Assembly (NCBI GenBank): GCA_026419775.2
Contig: JAOPGA020000995.1
Coordinates: 1 to 64,000 of the forward strand
DNA length: 64,000 nt
Direction of reading: 5' to 3'
From: Acrasis kona
Taxonomy: Eukaryota > Heterolobosea > Eutetramitea > Acrasida > Acrasidae
Position 1 is the first letter of the stretch. Each line of letters begins with the position of its first letter. The position numbers were made by a program, and so were the translations under genes. Below, in pieces: positions 32,060 to 41,947 of this stretch. A model generated the notes under the pieces. The model was not told where the DNA came from, ran no database searches, and saw only the letters and a program-made list of their open reading frames with translations.

Positions 32060-32884
32060 ATGAGTTTTAAAGACAAGAATTTAGTACTGCAGATTGCGTC
32101 TGATATCCACCTGGAGATAATATGGGATTATGATGTTAAAATAATCGGTAATTGTATTGCTTTGGCTGGTGATATCGGAAATCCTTATAGGTCTAACTAC
32201 AAAAGTTTCATTTGGAAAATGAGCATGTATTTTGATGAAGTCTTCGTAGTCGCAGGTAATCATGAGTATTATTCTAATGAAATAGAGGAGACAGATAGTC
32301 ATATTTCGAAACTGTGCAGCCAATACGAAAACGTTCATTTTCTTCAGAGATCCACTTTTTTATACAAACATGCCAGTGATTTGCCTATTCGAGTTATTGG
32401 TTGCACATTATGGAGTTCGATTAGCGAAGAAAATTCTTCCCACATTTCAAATCATGCAAATGACTACAATAAAATTAGTATTAAGGATGCACAAAACCAT
32501 CAAATTAGAAAATTGAAAGTTCAAGATGTCAACAGAATACACAAACAGGACGTAAATTGGTTGACAAGAGAAATTCACGAAGCAAACGAAAAAGGCGAAA
32601 GAGTAATCATTATTTCTCATCATGCTCCACTGTTAACGTGCATCAACCCTGCTTTACAACATGATAAAATGAACCAAACTTCGGCAACTGATTTATCATC
32701 AATCGTCAACTCTTGCAAAATTGATTTATGGGTTTATGGACATACACATTACACCAAAGTCCAAGTTTTGAACAATACAATTTGTGCAAGTAACCAGGTT
32801 GGACACAAGCACGAACAAGAAGTTGGCTACAAAGAGTCTCAATGCTTTATGTTCACACAAGACTCCTGTCAGCACATTGAATAG
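32060..32884 (+). CDS. Calcineurin-like metallophosphoesterase, 274 aa
   Basis: Start at ATG 32060 (MSFKDKNLVL); no ATG precedes it in frame. The metal-binding blocks come in order: SDIHLE, GDIG, GNHEYY, SHHAPL and GHTHY. These supply the Asp/His/Asn ligands of a two-metal site as in bacterial YkuE/MJ0936-like and many eukaryotic metallophosphatases. No signal peptide or membrane part, so cytosolic. The substrate is unknown; such proteins hydrolyse phosphomonoesters or cyclic phosphodiesters. It lies 120 bp behind RecQ on the same strand. Confidence 0.88.
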   Translation: MSFKDKNLVLQIASDIHLEIIWDYDVKIIGNCIALAGDIGNPYRSNYKSFIWKMSMYFDEVFVVAGNHEYYSNEIEETDSHISKLCSQYENVHFLQRSTFLYKHASDLPIRVIGCTLWSSISEENSSHISNHANDYNKISIKDAQNHQIRKLKVQDVNRIHKQDVNWLTREIHEANEKGERVIIISHHAPLLTCINPALQHDKMNQTSATDLSSIVNSCKIDLWVYGHTHYTKVQVLNNTICASNQVGHKHEQEVGYKESQCFMFTQDSCQHIE

Positions 32885-33420
32885 GCTTAAACTCAAAGAA
32901 ATTATCTACTTCACAAAAATTGACTCCAGTTATAAATTTGAAAAAATAATTTAGTTACCCAAAACGACTAGAATTATTGTTTCTTAGTGTTTTTGCGTTA
33001 CCAAAAGCCTCTAAAATTGGGTTGGACTTTAAGACAGTCTGCTTGACCATCTGTTCACTCTGTCTCTCTTCATACCTAAATATACATTTTATATGGGCAT
33101 TCTAGGTGCCGCTTTTCGTATCATATGTAGGGGGCATTTTTGGAACTGGCACCCAGCAGCACCCAAGAAAAAAAAGGTGCGGTTTGGGTAAAAGCGCGAA
33201 ATATTGAACACTTTTATGGGCACTAAACCATAAAACGCCCACGATTTGGTGGCTTTCTTGAAACCAACCTTCACTTCCTCGTTTTACAATGGCAGTATTT
33301 ATCATGCATTATATTACATTCCTACATAACTTAAAAAAATGGTGAATTTACTATTAATAGATTCTATGTTAAAATTTTTTAGAAACTAACACAGCAGTAC
33401 TGTTCCGTACTTTTACATCG
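32885..33420. other. Intergenic with a GC-richer stretch
   Basis: Nothing coding is convincing. Around 33095-33290 there is a GC-richer tract with related short words (GGCAC/GGTGC, GGGCAT) in both orientations, for example CTGGCACCC and AGCAGCACCC. It could be a decayed repeat copy; I cannot tie it to a known element. The right end is the promoter of the next gene. Confidence 0.35.
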
Positions 33421-34113
33421 ATGACCGAAAACACAGAAACTAACTTACTCTCCTCAACTGATGACATGGATGACATGAATGACATGGACCTGTCCATCAA
33501 TCTTTCCAACATCAAAGTAGAGAAGTTGGTATCTGCAAAGATTGCAGTATACATAACAGCAGCCTCAGTAAACTTAGTGGCTTGGATATTTGAGGTAGCG
33601 GAGTGTTTCGGGTTATTGGGACAGATCTCTGTCTATAGAATGGAGAACCAGATAGCGGGAAGGCTGAGGAGGAAGAGGTTAAGAGAAGGGCTACCTGCTC
33701 TTGGTAACAACTGGGTTGTTGCCATGAAAGTACACCACCGTTCAGCAAGAAGAATAAATCTCTTCGCGACTATCATGGCATTACATTTTCTGAAGTTGGA
33801 ATACATCAGCAGAAGGACTAGATTTTGGAATACTCCCAATAATCTTAGTCTAATTGATGCACAACATCCTGGTGGCCCTATTATCCAGTATACCAACTAT
33901 GTTGGTGTTGTCATTGCTCCAGTGGTCGCACTTCCACCTGTAGTTTATATAAACGTATATGCAAATATGGCTCAAACTGCTGACGACATGTGGTCTCTAA
34001 AGTTTTCTGATAATACCATAAGTGTCTTTGGAACTGCGCCTATAGGACTTGACTCGATTGCATTCTTGCGGCCACCAAACACTCTTAATGCGGACTATAG
34101 AAATATTAGATAG
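33421..34113 (+). CDS. Uncharacterised protein, 230 aa
   Basis: Intronless frame from ATG 33421. The N-terminus has an Asp/Met run (DDMDDMNDMDL). The middle is basic (AGRLRRKRLREGLPALG), and residues 150-185 are hydrophobic but interrupted by Pro and Asn, so a membrane span is doubtful. I find no domain I know. Isolated among intergenic DNA; coding status rests on length, ATG and amino-acid balance. Confidence 0.55.
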   Translation: MTENTETNLLSSTDDMDDMNDMDLSINLSNIKVEKLVSAKIAVYITAASVNLVAWIFEVAECFGLLGQISVYRMENQIAGRLRRKRLREGLPALGNNWVVAMKVHHRSARRINLFATIMALHFLKLEYISRRTRFWNTPNNLSLIDAQHPGGPIIQYTNYVGVVIAPVVALPPVVYINVYANMAQTADDMWSLKFSDNTISVFGTAPIGLDSIAFLRPPNTLNADYRNIR

Positions 34114-34690
34114 TGCATTGTAACCAATATAAAAGAAGTTTCAACAAACAAAATTAGCCAAATACCATCACCTGTATTTATAAAGTTAAAACTCCTTCTC
34201 AAGTCTTCCCATATTGACCAAAGTAACCTCAAGTTCGAAGATTGTCTTGCAAACATTTTGTATTAATGGTTGTAATTTGTGAGGTTGGCAGTGCTCTTGA
34301 CATCCGTTATCAGTACTCAACAATTGCGACACCTATGTGGCAAAATTTCTAGACAACTCCATAATGTATAATTGACCATTCAGACAGTCTGTTATTTTAA
34401 GGAGAGGCAGACAAAACAATACTCGGTTGTATGTCCACTAATTTGTTTTGTGTTCGGAAAATAGTTATCAGATCAAAACGTACATCTGCAAACCATCAAG
34501 CGTCACAAAATTAAAGGGACCATGTCACAGCCTGTGAGGGAGAAGTCTATCTTTGAAAACCTGGAAAAAAGTGAGCAGTCTGAGATCAAGACAACCTGGA
34601 CAGAAATAAGATTTCCGCATTCACACCATGAAGAACATCCAAACAACTGATTTATAAAAGTTCCTTAATTTATTACATTATTTAGTTAAT
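34114..34690. other. Intergenic, with a 42-codon ORF
   Basis: No large gene. The one item of note is the short ORF at 34522-34650, listed separately. The right end is the 3' flank of the membrane-protein gene on the minus strand. Confidence 0.4.
34522..34650 (+). CDS. Possible 42-aa micropeptide
   Basis: ATG to TGA, starting MSQPVREKSIFENLEKSEQS and ending with a His-rich HSHHEEHPNN. The charge pattern and lack of low-complexity bias look more protein-like than the surrounding noise. There is no splice evidence linking it to a longer gene. Could equally be chance. Confidence 0.3.
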   Translation: MSQPVREKSIFENLEKSEQSEIKTTWTEIRFPHSHHEEHPNN

Positions 34691-35623
34691 TTATACTCTT
34701 CTTGCAATGCAGTGACCAATGGCCATGAAGAAGAAGAAGCATGTTGGTACCAACCACAAAACGGCCGCACCAATTTCAAGTGAACGTGATGCAAAGTAGT
34801 CGTGGCTACCTCTGTACCTTGTGTCGAATAGGATGGATCCCAACAAGAACAAAGTTACGGCAACGAGGTAGAATTGCGATAGGATGGAGTTGGTCCATGT
34901 TGCCAACAAGTTGAATCCTAGTTTTCTCTTGTATGGTGTTGCGACATTTGGAGCGGGTTGGCTACCGGCGACTCTGGCTTCGTTTCCACCTGGAAGGTAT
35001 ACGTTCTTGTATGTGTTCATTTGTTCCCATCTGACTCCAATGTCTCTAATAATAACTGCTGCCAACCAAATGCTGCTTGCAATAATCCACAAGATTTCAC
35101 CTGCCCACCTTGGGTGTCCATATGAACTCAACCAGCAACCGGCACCTGCAACGAATAACATCATGACGATGATTTCGGCTAACAAATAAAAGAACATTAT
35201 TCCTCTTCTCACTGTGCGTGTCTCTGAGTTTCCAAAGGAGGCGATGGGGGCAATAAACTTGAGTATGCTGTTGGCAAGCCAGAAAGAGAAACCAATAATA
35301 AGTAGGACACCGATTGATGTTGCATAGAATGCTCCATCGTGTAACAAGCAAGCCATGGCTGCAATAATAAGGATGCTACCGATCCACAAGCAAATGGAAC
35401 CAAGAACGGTCATCACGGTTTCGAATCGTGAATACTTCTTATTTGATGATACGTAGTTTGTTGGTGCAACGGTCAATGGAAGAATGGTGGTGGGTTGATC
35501 TACAACTGATACGAATGTTGTTGTTGGCATTTGTGTTACCACTGTTTGTGTAGTCACGGATCCTGGACCCGTCATGGTCTTCTCTGGAGCGTAATAATTG
35601 TTGGTATCTGCTAGGGTAGCCAT
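34691..35623 (-). CDS. Polytopic membrane protein of unknown family, 310 aa
   Basis: Intronless. Residues 1-65 are Thr/Val/Pro-rich and extracellular-like or disordered. Six hydrophobic helices follow, near 70-95, 98-120, 138-165, 172-195, 240-265 and 282-305, arranged in pairs with Trp at their borders. A hydrophilic loop (about 200-230) contains YLPGGNEARV. I do not recognise a transporter or channel motif. Probably a plasma- or contractile-vacuole-membrane protein by guess only. Confidence 0.8.
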   Translation of the reverse strand: MATLADTNNYYAPEKTMTGPGSVTTQTVVTQMPTTTFVSVVDQPTTILPLTVAPTNYVSSNKKYSRFETVMTVLGSICLWIGSILIIAAMACLLHDGAFYATSIGVLLIIGFSFWLANSILKFIAPIASFGNSETRTVRRGIMFFYLLAEIIVMMLFVAGAGCWLSSYGHPRWAGEILWIIASSIWLAAVIIRDIGVRWEQMNTYKNVYLPGGNEARVAGSQPAPNVATPYKRKLGFNLLATWTNSILSQFYLVAVTLFLLGSILFDTRYRGSHDYFASRSLEIGAAVLWLVPTCFFFFMAIGHCIARRV

Positions 35624-36707
35624 AATGTTGTGTTTTTTTGTTTGAGTTAAAGCGAGAATGACCGAAAATAAATAGATAGCAATCTTTTTTTAGTGCCAAT
35701 TTTATTTTTGGTTCCTTATTTTAGAATATCCGAACGAAAATAGTTTTATTTTTACAATTCTAGGAAGCGGCGAATCTGATCCAAACACAAGGATCTACCA
35801 TCAAACAACATTGTGAAAATACAAAAGTTTAAATCCGTAATATAGATAATAGATTTTATATTAATTAGTTGATGAAAATATTCAATATTTCACAATTATG
35901 CATTTATTATTTTCTACTGTCGAGTGATTAAACTAAATACAGAGCACAACTTCCTTCTTATAATGTCTGCTCTTAATGTCCTACTATACTTGTTAATAAG
36001 AATGCATGTGCTATGTAACAATATCCACGCAATCAAAGTGTAAAATATAACTTGTGTGTCAGAAAGATCGCAGTTCCTCTCATCAATGATGAAAGTCAAA
36101 CATATCATTTGCCCCTAAAATATGATTTTCGATCGCATATTATCAAACGTGGTTATGTGGCTACTGGCGTAATTTACTTCACTCCAATAATCTATTCAAC
36201 CAATTTCTATCACATTTTACATAAACTTCAGTTCTTACGATTCAAAATCCAACAAAAGGAAACAATTGGTTCCATCGTAGCTTCCTCTCATTTGCTCCCA
36301 CCTATTCTTTTCCAACTCAACCACATTACAAATCAATAGATTGACTGCTATTTCAGTTAATCTGCTTGATTCGTTTTGCGACATGATGAGCAATCAACAC
36401 ACTTATTCCAACACTAAATTAATTAATACATATTTCACTTCTAGAGAAACTTAACTTTGCAATGAAAGATTACGCTTTGAACACCAGTATTGGTAAGTAA
36501 TACTTATCGATCGTATTATATTATTAGCGTTATTTATTTTAAACACCGGCGCAGGTCGGATTATCCGAAAATCCGATTTCACGCGCCAACTATGGATAAA
36601 GACAGTCTTTATTTGTACGAAAGAGCGTAAATAACTCCTAAAGCTAAATTTACCAGTGATATAAATACAACACGAAAAGTACAGGAGTCAAATAATACTA
36701 AAACAAT
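35624..36707. other. Intergenic, promoter of the ABC transporter at right
   Basis: About 1.1 kb. Weak ORFs on each strand (plus 36052-36339 without a true ATG; minus 36108-35914) have biased composition and no neighbours to splice to, so I do not call them. A palindromic patch TCGGATTATCCGA lies near 36555. A TATA-like element is listed separately. Confidence 0.4.
36660..36667 (+). promoter_or_regulatory. TATA-box-like element of the ABC transporter
   Basis: TATAAATA 41 bp upstream of the ATG at 36708. A near-identical TATAAATAG sits about 50 bp upstream of the surface-protein gene at 44607, supporting a real core-promoter element with a short leader. Confidence 0.45.
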
Positions 36708-39700
36708 ATGAGCACACTTGGCGAAGACGAAAGAGCTCAAGACAACACAACAGTCACATCAGATACAGGATTGCGTGGGATGGATCTTATACCAGCACCT
36801 GGCAGCAACAACGATCAATCCACAATGGAAGGTAGAGAAGCTCAGAGGAATCAAGTAGACCGCGATGCACAGAAACCAAACATTGTTCCCGGACACGAAA
36901 ATGGCAAACCTGTCGAAGAAGACGAAGTACCCGACGAAGATCCAAGAAAACCTAAACTCCGGCTTGGTCCTTTATACCTTTTAAAAATTGTAGGAAGAGA
37001 ATGGATACCAATCCCACTCGCCGCAGTATGTGCAGGAGCTGTTGGAGTCGGCCCTTTACTATTTTTTGAGGTACTTGGTAGTTTGTTCAATTCCATCGGA
37101 GGTTCAGGCAGCAGTGTTACAGACCAAACTTCACGAGCCGCTCTCTATATTTTCATCATCGCATTGGTTACCATGGTTCTTGAATTTGCAGCACAAGGGA
37201 TATTTTCACTTCAATCCCACAGAATCGGTAATAGAATAAAAGCCGCCTACTTCAATAGTGTCACCATGCAAGAAATTGGTTTTTTTGATATCAAAAAGGC
37301 TGGTGCCATTGCCAACTCTTTGGGTGATGACATTTCGAAAATCACCGACACTCTCGGAAACAATTTCCATGACCTCTGTCAATACACCATACAGTTTATA
37401 GTGGCCATTATACTTGCGCTTGTGGCCAATTATGCTATGGCCCTCTTCAACATGATTTGCATTCCAGTAATCCTCTTCATACTAGGCATAGCAGGCACAC
37501 TTCTTCAAAAACTGGGAGGTAAACAGGGTCGTCTCATGGGCGAAAGTATATCCACAGTTAACGAGGTTATCGGAAGCATGCGTACCGTGAGAAGCATGGC
37601 CGGAGAAAAACGTGAAATCAAACGCTATTCGAACAACCTCGCAAAAACAAGACCACTTTACCTCACCACAGCACTAGTACAAGGAATTGCATTCTCCGCT
37701 GTAACATTTACGATTTGGGGATGCATTGCAATGGCTTTTTGGTTCGGAGGCCTCATGATTGGATGGGGTAGGTTAGATGTAGGAGGTTTCTTAAAGTGTT
37801 ACGGTCTATCGCTACTAGGCGTTCTTGCGTTAGTACAAGCCTTTGCAGTCCTTCCTGAGGTCATCGGGTCGTTAGCATCCATCAACATTCTTCTAGAAGT
37901 CATCAAAAGAGAACCCGCCATACGTTTCAAGGGAGGAAAGAAATTAGACGAAATCGAAGGAAACATTGAGTTCGAAAATGTAACGTTCAGGTACCCCGCA
38001 AGACCAAAGCAAGCCGTACTTAAGGAATTCAACCTCAAGATTGAAAAGGGAACGAGCGTGGCCCTGGTCGGTCAATCAGGAAGTGGAAAGTCCACCATCG
38101 TCGGATTAATCGAAAAATGGTACGAACCAGAAAGTGGAAAAGTAACATTAGATGGAGAAGACATTACCGAATTAGATCCTCAGTGGTTACATCGTTATTT
38201 AGGAATAGTTCAACAAGAACCAACATTGTTCGCAACAACAATTCGAAGAAACATTACGTACGCAGTCGATACCATTAACATGTTGATCAAGAAGGAAGCC
38301 AAAAAAGACGACAAGAAAATCACCGACGAACAATTAAACGAAAAATTGATTTGCGTCGACGACGATGCAGTAATCAAAGCCGCAAAGATGGCCAACTGTC
38401 ACGAATTCATCATGACCTTACCCGATAAGTACGACACCGTCATCGGAGAACGCGGAGTTTCGATGAGCGGAGGTCAAAAACAACGTGTCGCCATAGCACG
38501 TGCAGTACTACAAGATCCAAAAATTCTACTGCTAGACGAAGCAACTTCGGCTCTCGACACCAAATCAGAGTCGCTCGTTCAAGACGCTCTCAACAAACTC
38601 ATGGTCGGTCGTACTTCCATCGTGATTGCACATCGATTGACAACTGTTCAAGATTGTGATAACATTGTGGTCATGAAGGAAGGAAAGGTCGTGGAGATGG
38701 GTAAACACGACGAGTTGTTGGAGAAGAAATCTGCGTATTATAACTTGGCCAAGAAGCAAATGAAATTGAATAGAGATGATGATGATGGTTCGACAAGTGA
38801 TGCGACCGATAGCGATGGGGACTTATCTAGCGAAAGTACATCGACTGGCGTAGATCACGATCATCAACAAGAAAGCTCTACTCCACGCTCGCCTGACGAA
38901 AGATGTTTGAACTCTAATCAGAAACAATCTCTTAATGATTCTTTTGGTTTTTACAGTCAACCTCAAAATCAAAACAACGAACAACAAGCATCACCAAACA
39001 ACAATGAACAAGAAGATCATCAACAACCGATGCCATCATCTAATAAGAGAAAAACAAGAACTAGTCGTCGTAGACAACGAAGGTTACGCAAAAAGCATTT
39101 GGAAGAGTTTACGAACGAACAAGATGTCGTCGACGAACATGCACCAAAGATCTACACCAGTTTACAAATTATACCTTATATTGGACCGGAGTGGTTCTTG
39201 ATATTGATTGGAATCATTGGTGCAGCGGTTAACGGAGCGGCACCTATAGCTTTTTACATTGTATTCGGTAGAGTCATTAACGCTCTCATTCCACCTCCTA
39301 ATCCAGATGGCACGCCTGCAGCCATTCCATCTGACATTGCACAAATCATAGCGAGACACGCTAGTTACTTGGCTGTCGTTGCAGCTGGTGCGTGTGTGGG
39401 TCACTTTTTTAATATGGCTGCTTTTTCGTTGGCTAATGACCGTATAGGAATAAGATTAAGAAAACATTATTTTAAGAGCGTGGTCAACCAAGAACTTGGT
39501 TTCTTTGATATTAAAAAAGCTGGAAAGTTGATCAATGTGTTAAGTCAGGACATGGAGAGTGTGCAAAGTGCATTGTCTTCTAGGTTGTCTAATTTTTGTA
39601 CTAATTTCTCTCAGTTCTTGTTAGGTGTCATCTTTGCGATGATTACCGATATCATAACTGCTTTGTTGGCTCTTGCTGCTGTTTTGTTCTTGTTCATCTT

Positions 39701-40931
39701 TGTGTTGGTAATGAGTGCCATTCTGTCCTTCATAAATAACAGAATCAACTTGTTGGATGCCAGTAGTATGACTACTGCTTCCGAAGTCATCGGCTCCATG
39801 AGAACCGTACGTAGTATGGCTGGGGAAGAGAGAGAACAATCCAGATTGAATAATGATTTGAAGGTGATTGCTCATTATGCCTTGTTCAAGGGTTTCGTAA
39901 GAGGCTCTACACAAATGGTTATTCAGTTCATGATCTACGCCGATGCTGCTTTTGTTTTTTGGTACGGTGGTAGAAAACTAGCTAACGGTCAACTCACACC
40001 TGGTGGCTTAATCCAAGTGTTTGGTTTTATTTTGTTTTCTGTCCTCGGATTGTCCCTCAGTCTCACCGAAGTTCCTGGAATCGTTAAAGGCTTGAATGCG
40101 TCCAAAGAGGCTCTGGTGGGTATCAAACGGAAACCAACCATACCTTTAGAAGGAGGAGAGACTTTAGACAAACTAGAGGGCGATATAGAGTTCAAAGACA
40201 TCACCTTTGCTTATCCCTCTCGACCCAACATTGAGGTGCTTAAAAAATTTTCATTAAAGATTACAAAAGGTCAACATGTTGCTCTTGTCGGTGAATCTGG
40301 ATGTGGTAAGAGCACCATCACTGGTTTATTAGAGAGGTTCTACGATCCAAAAGAAGGTCAAGTCATAGTCGACGGCTTAGATCTATCCAAAGCCGATCCC
40401 ACATGGCTCCACAAGAACATTGCGATCGTCACTCAAGAACCAGTACTGTTCGCCACCAACATCAAGAAGAACATTGAGTACAGCGTAGATGGAAAGGAGC
40501 AATCGATGGAAAAGATTATCGAGTGCTGTAAGGCTGCCAACTGTCATGACTTTATAAGTAAGTTGCCCAACGGATACGACACAGAGATTGGTGAACGTGG
40601 CGTCAGCATGAGTGGTGGACAAAAGCAACGTATTGCAATTGCACGTGCCATGCTGCAGGATGCTAACATTTTGATTCTTGACGAGGCTACATCTGCTTTG
40701 GATACGGAAGCAGAGGCGCTTGTACAAGATGCTCTGGACAAGTTGATGAAGGGAAAGACTTCGGTGGTGATCGCGCATCGATTGAGTACGGTTCAAAATT
40801 GTGATTTGATTGTTGCTATGAAGGCAGGTAAAGTGGTGGAGAAGGGAACGCATAAGGAGCTTATTGAGAAGAAGGGCATGTATTATAAACTAGCGAAAAA
40901 GCAAATGGAATTTGGAAACATTCATAATTAA
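36708..40931 (+). CDS. Full-length ABC exporter, ABCB/P-glycoprotein type, 1407 aa
   Basis: Intronless, two TMD-NBD halves. TMD1 (about 95-400) and NBD1: Walker A GQSGSGKST near 455, signature SMSGGQKQR near 585, Walker B ILLLDEAT near 606, H-loop IAHRL. TMD2 (about 835-1120) and NBD2: Walker A GESGCGKST near 1194, signature near 1299, Walker B ILILDEAT near 1321. Both sites look catalytically complete. NBD1 carries a Lys-rich insert of about 35 residues between the Q-loop and the signature. A long Gln/Asn/Ser linker with RRRQRRLRKK (about 700-820) joins the halves, likely a regulatory region. The substrate is unknown; relatives export hydrophobic compounds. Confidence 0.95.
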   Translation: MSTLGEDERAQDNTTVTSDTGLRGMDLIPAPGSNNDQSTMEGREAQRNQVDRDAQKPNIVPGHENGKPVEEDEVPDEDPRKPKLRLGPLYLLKIVGREWIPIPLAAVCAGAVGVGPLLFFEVLGSLFNSIGGSGSSVTDQTSRAALYIFIIALVTMVLEFAAQGIFSLQSHRIGNRIKAAYFNSVTMQEIGFFDIKKAGAIANSLGDDISKITDTLGNNFHDLCQYTIQFIVAIILALVANYAMALFNMICIPVILFILGIAGTLLQKLGGKQGRLMGESISTVNEVIGSMRTVRSMAGEKREIKRYSNNLAKTRPLYLTTALVQGIAFSAVTFTIWGCIAMAFWFGGLMIGWGRLDVGGFLKCYGLSLLGVLALVQAFAVLPEVIGSLASINILLEVIKREPAIRFKGGKKLDEIEGNIEFENVTFRYPARPKQAVLKEFNLKIEKGTSVALVGQSGSGKSTIVGLIEKWYEPESGKVTLDGEDITELDPQWLHRYLGIVQQEPTLFATTIRRNITYAVDTINMLIKKEAKKDDKKITDEQLNEKLICVDDDAVIKAAKMANCHEFIMTLPDKYDTVIGERGVSMSGGQKQRVAIARAVLQDPKILLLDEATSALDTKSESLVQDALNKLMVGRTSIVIAHRLTTVQDCDNIVVMKEGKVVEMGKHDELLEKKSAYYNLAKKQMKLNRDDDDGSTSDATDSDGDLSSESTSTGVDHDHQQESSTPRSPDERCLNSNQKQSLNDSFGFYSQPQNQNNEQQASPNNNEQEDHQQPMPSSNKRKTRTSRRRQRRLRKKHLEEFTNEQDVVDEHAPKIYTSLQIIPYIGPEWFLILIGIIGAAVNGAAPIAFYIVFGRVINALIPPPNPDGTPAAIPSDIAQIIARHASYLAVVAAGACVGHFFNMAAFSLANDRIGIRLRKHYFKSVVNQELGFFDIKKAGKLINVLSQDMESVQSALSSRLSNFCTNFSQFLLGVIFAMITDIITALLALAAVLFLFIFVLVMSAILSFINNRINLLDASSMTTASEVIGSMRTVRSMAGEEREQSRLNNDLKVIAHYALFKGFVRGSTQMVIQFMIYADAAFVFWYGGRKLANGQLTPGGLIQVFGFILFSVLGLSLSLTEVPGIVKGLNASKEALVGIKRKPTIPLEGGETLDKLEGDIEFKDITFAYPSRPNIEVLKKFSLKITKGQHVALVGESGCGKSTITGLLERFYDPKEGQVIVDGLDLSKADPTWLHKNIAIVTQEPVLFATNIKKNIEYSVDGKEQSMEKIIECCKAANCHDFISKLPNGYDTEIGERGVSMSGGQKQRIAIARAMLQDANILILDEATSALDTEAEALVQDALDKLMKGKTSVVIAHRLSTVQNCDLIVAMKAGKVVEKGTHKELIEKKGMYYKLAKKQMEFGNIHN

Positions 40932-41095
40932 AGATTATTTTTTAACTAGATGTTTAGTGGGATATGTCATATATCCGTCCAAATTCTTCTCGACAAACAT
41001 GTAAACTTTTGACATCAAAACCATACAAATGGCAAAATTATTGTAACGTCAAAATAAAATTATCATTATGTTAATAAAAACAAACTGATATAAAT

Positions 41096-41190
41096 GTTCG
41101 CTTATATCAGTTGGTAATTCTAATAATAGATAGCTGCTTTAACATTGTTTATATCGGCAGAGGTCGTCGGTTCGATTCCGGCAGCGAATA
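41096..41190 (+). tRNA. tRNA-Val(AAC) with anticodon-loop intron and D-loop insertion
   Basis: Acceptor GTTCGCT/AGCGAAT; D stem TATC/GATA; anticodon stem CTGCT/GGCAG; T arm GTCGG-TTCGATT-CCGGC; variable AGGTC; discriminator A. The B box GGTTCGATTCC is perfect and TTTT follows at 41193. The anticodon loop reads TTAACA, then a 10-nt intron (41145-41154, TTGTTTATAT), then C. This is the canonical site after base 37, and the intron contains GTT able to pair with anticodon AAC. The D-loop is 20 nt, with about 12 bases inserted directly after GGT, as in the tRNA-Cys of this window. Without both insertions the length is about 73 nt. The 3' end is only 20 bp from the next ATG. Confidence 0.78.
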
Positions 41191-41210
41191 ACTTTTATAG
41201 ATGTTTTATT

Positions 41211-41947
41211 ATGGCGATTGTGTCGAAAATTTTGAGACGATTTGTTCATCTGCGATGTTTCGTTGTCGGTGAGTTTTTCATACAAGAATTAATCGCACTC
41301 ATTTGATTCTGTTATAAATCAGTCCGATTATTTGCATGCACACCTAACAGTACAGGTTCATCGATTATTAACCTCAGCCCAAATTAAGTCTTTAAGGGGC
41401 TATTTGCTCCTGCGTTGAAAAAACCTGCACAAGAAGAACAAAAAGCAATCAACAGGATTTGGAAGAAACAATTGAACCAAGGTAGTTGACATTTGCAGTG
41501 AGGATAGCGGTAGTTCACCTTCTGAAGATGATGTTCGCGAGCTTGGTAATTGTGAGGCAGCAATACAAAATTTCAAGCAGACTCAAGCAGATTTTACATT
41601 ATCCTCTGGTGATGTTAATACTGTTGTTGATGTTGACAATTTTAAAGATACCCTCGTTTTGAAGAAGGTAGGCAACATGAGATTTTAAAGAAAGAACAGG
41701 AGAAGCACGAGTTGTTTAATAAGATTCGCCAGCAAGAGGTTGAAGAGGATGACGATAAAAGATGAGGACGATGAACACCACTATGATGGCAGTCATGTCA
41801 AAGCAAAATTCACAAGCCGAACAAAGGGTAGTGATCAAGACACAGAAGATTTTGAATGACTTTCGTTTAGCGTCGCTTAAACAAAATGTCAAATCTCTAC
41901 AGTCATCCCAGAAGGATATCATGTCCTTGCTCCAAGACTTGTCTTGA
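41211..41947 (+). CDS. Small many-exon gene of unknown function, about 192 aa
   Basis: Best chain: 41211-41268, 41323-41355, 41397-41481, 41499-41667, 41691-41738 and 41762-41947, with introns of 54, 41, 17, 23 and 23 nt. Every junction keeps phase. The text includes acidic EDSGSSPSEDDVRELGNCEA and a coiled-coil-like end (LASLKQNVKSLQSSQKDIMS). The N-terminus is basic/hydrophobic. The 17-nt intron (GTAGTTGACATTTGCAG) and the 23-nt ones are below normal size, but tiny introns occur elsewhere in this window. Alternatives: the last exon is separate, the reading ends at 41764, or this is a decayed gene. No family recognised. Confidence 0.45.

Noticed and set aside
36052-36339. 95-codon plus-strand ORF between the 6-helix membrane-protein and ABC genes
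   Set aside because: No true ATG at the start, biased Ile/Leu/His/Tyr composition, no splice partner.
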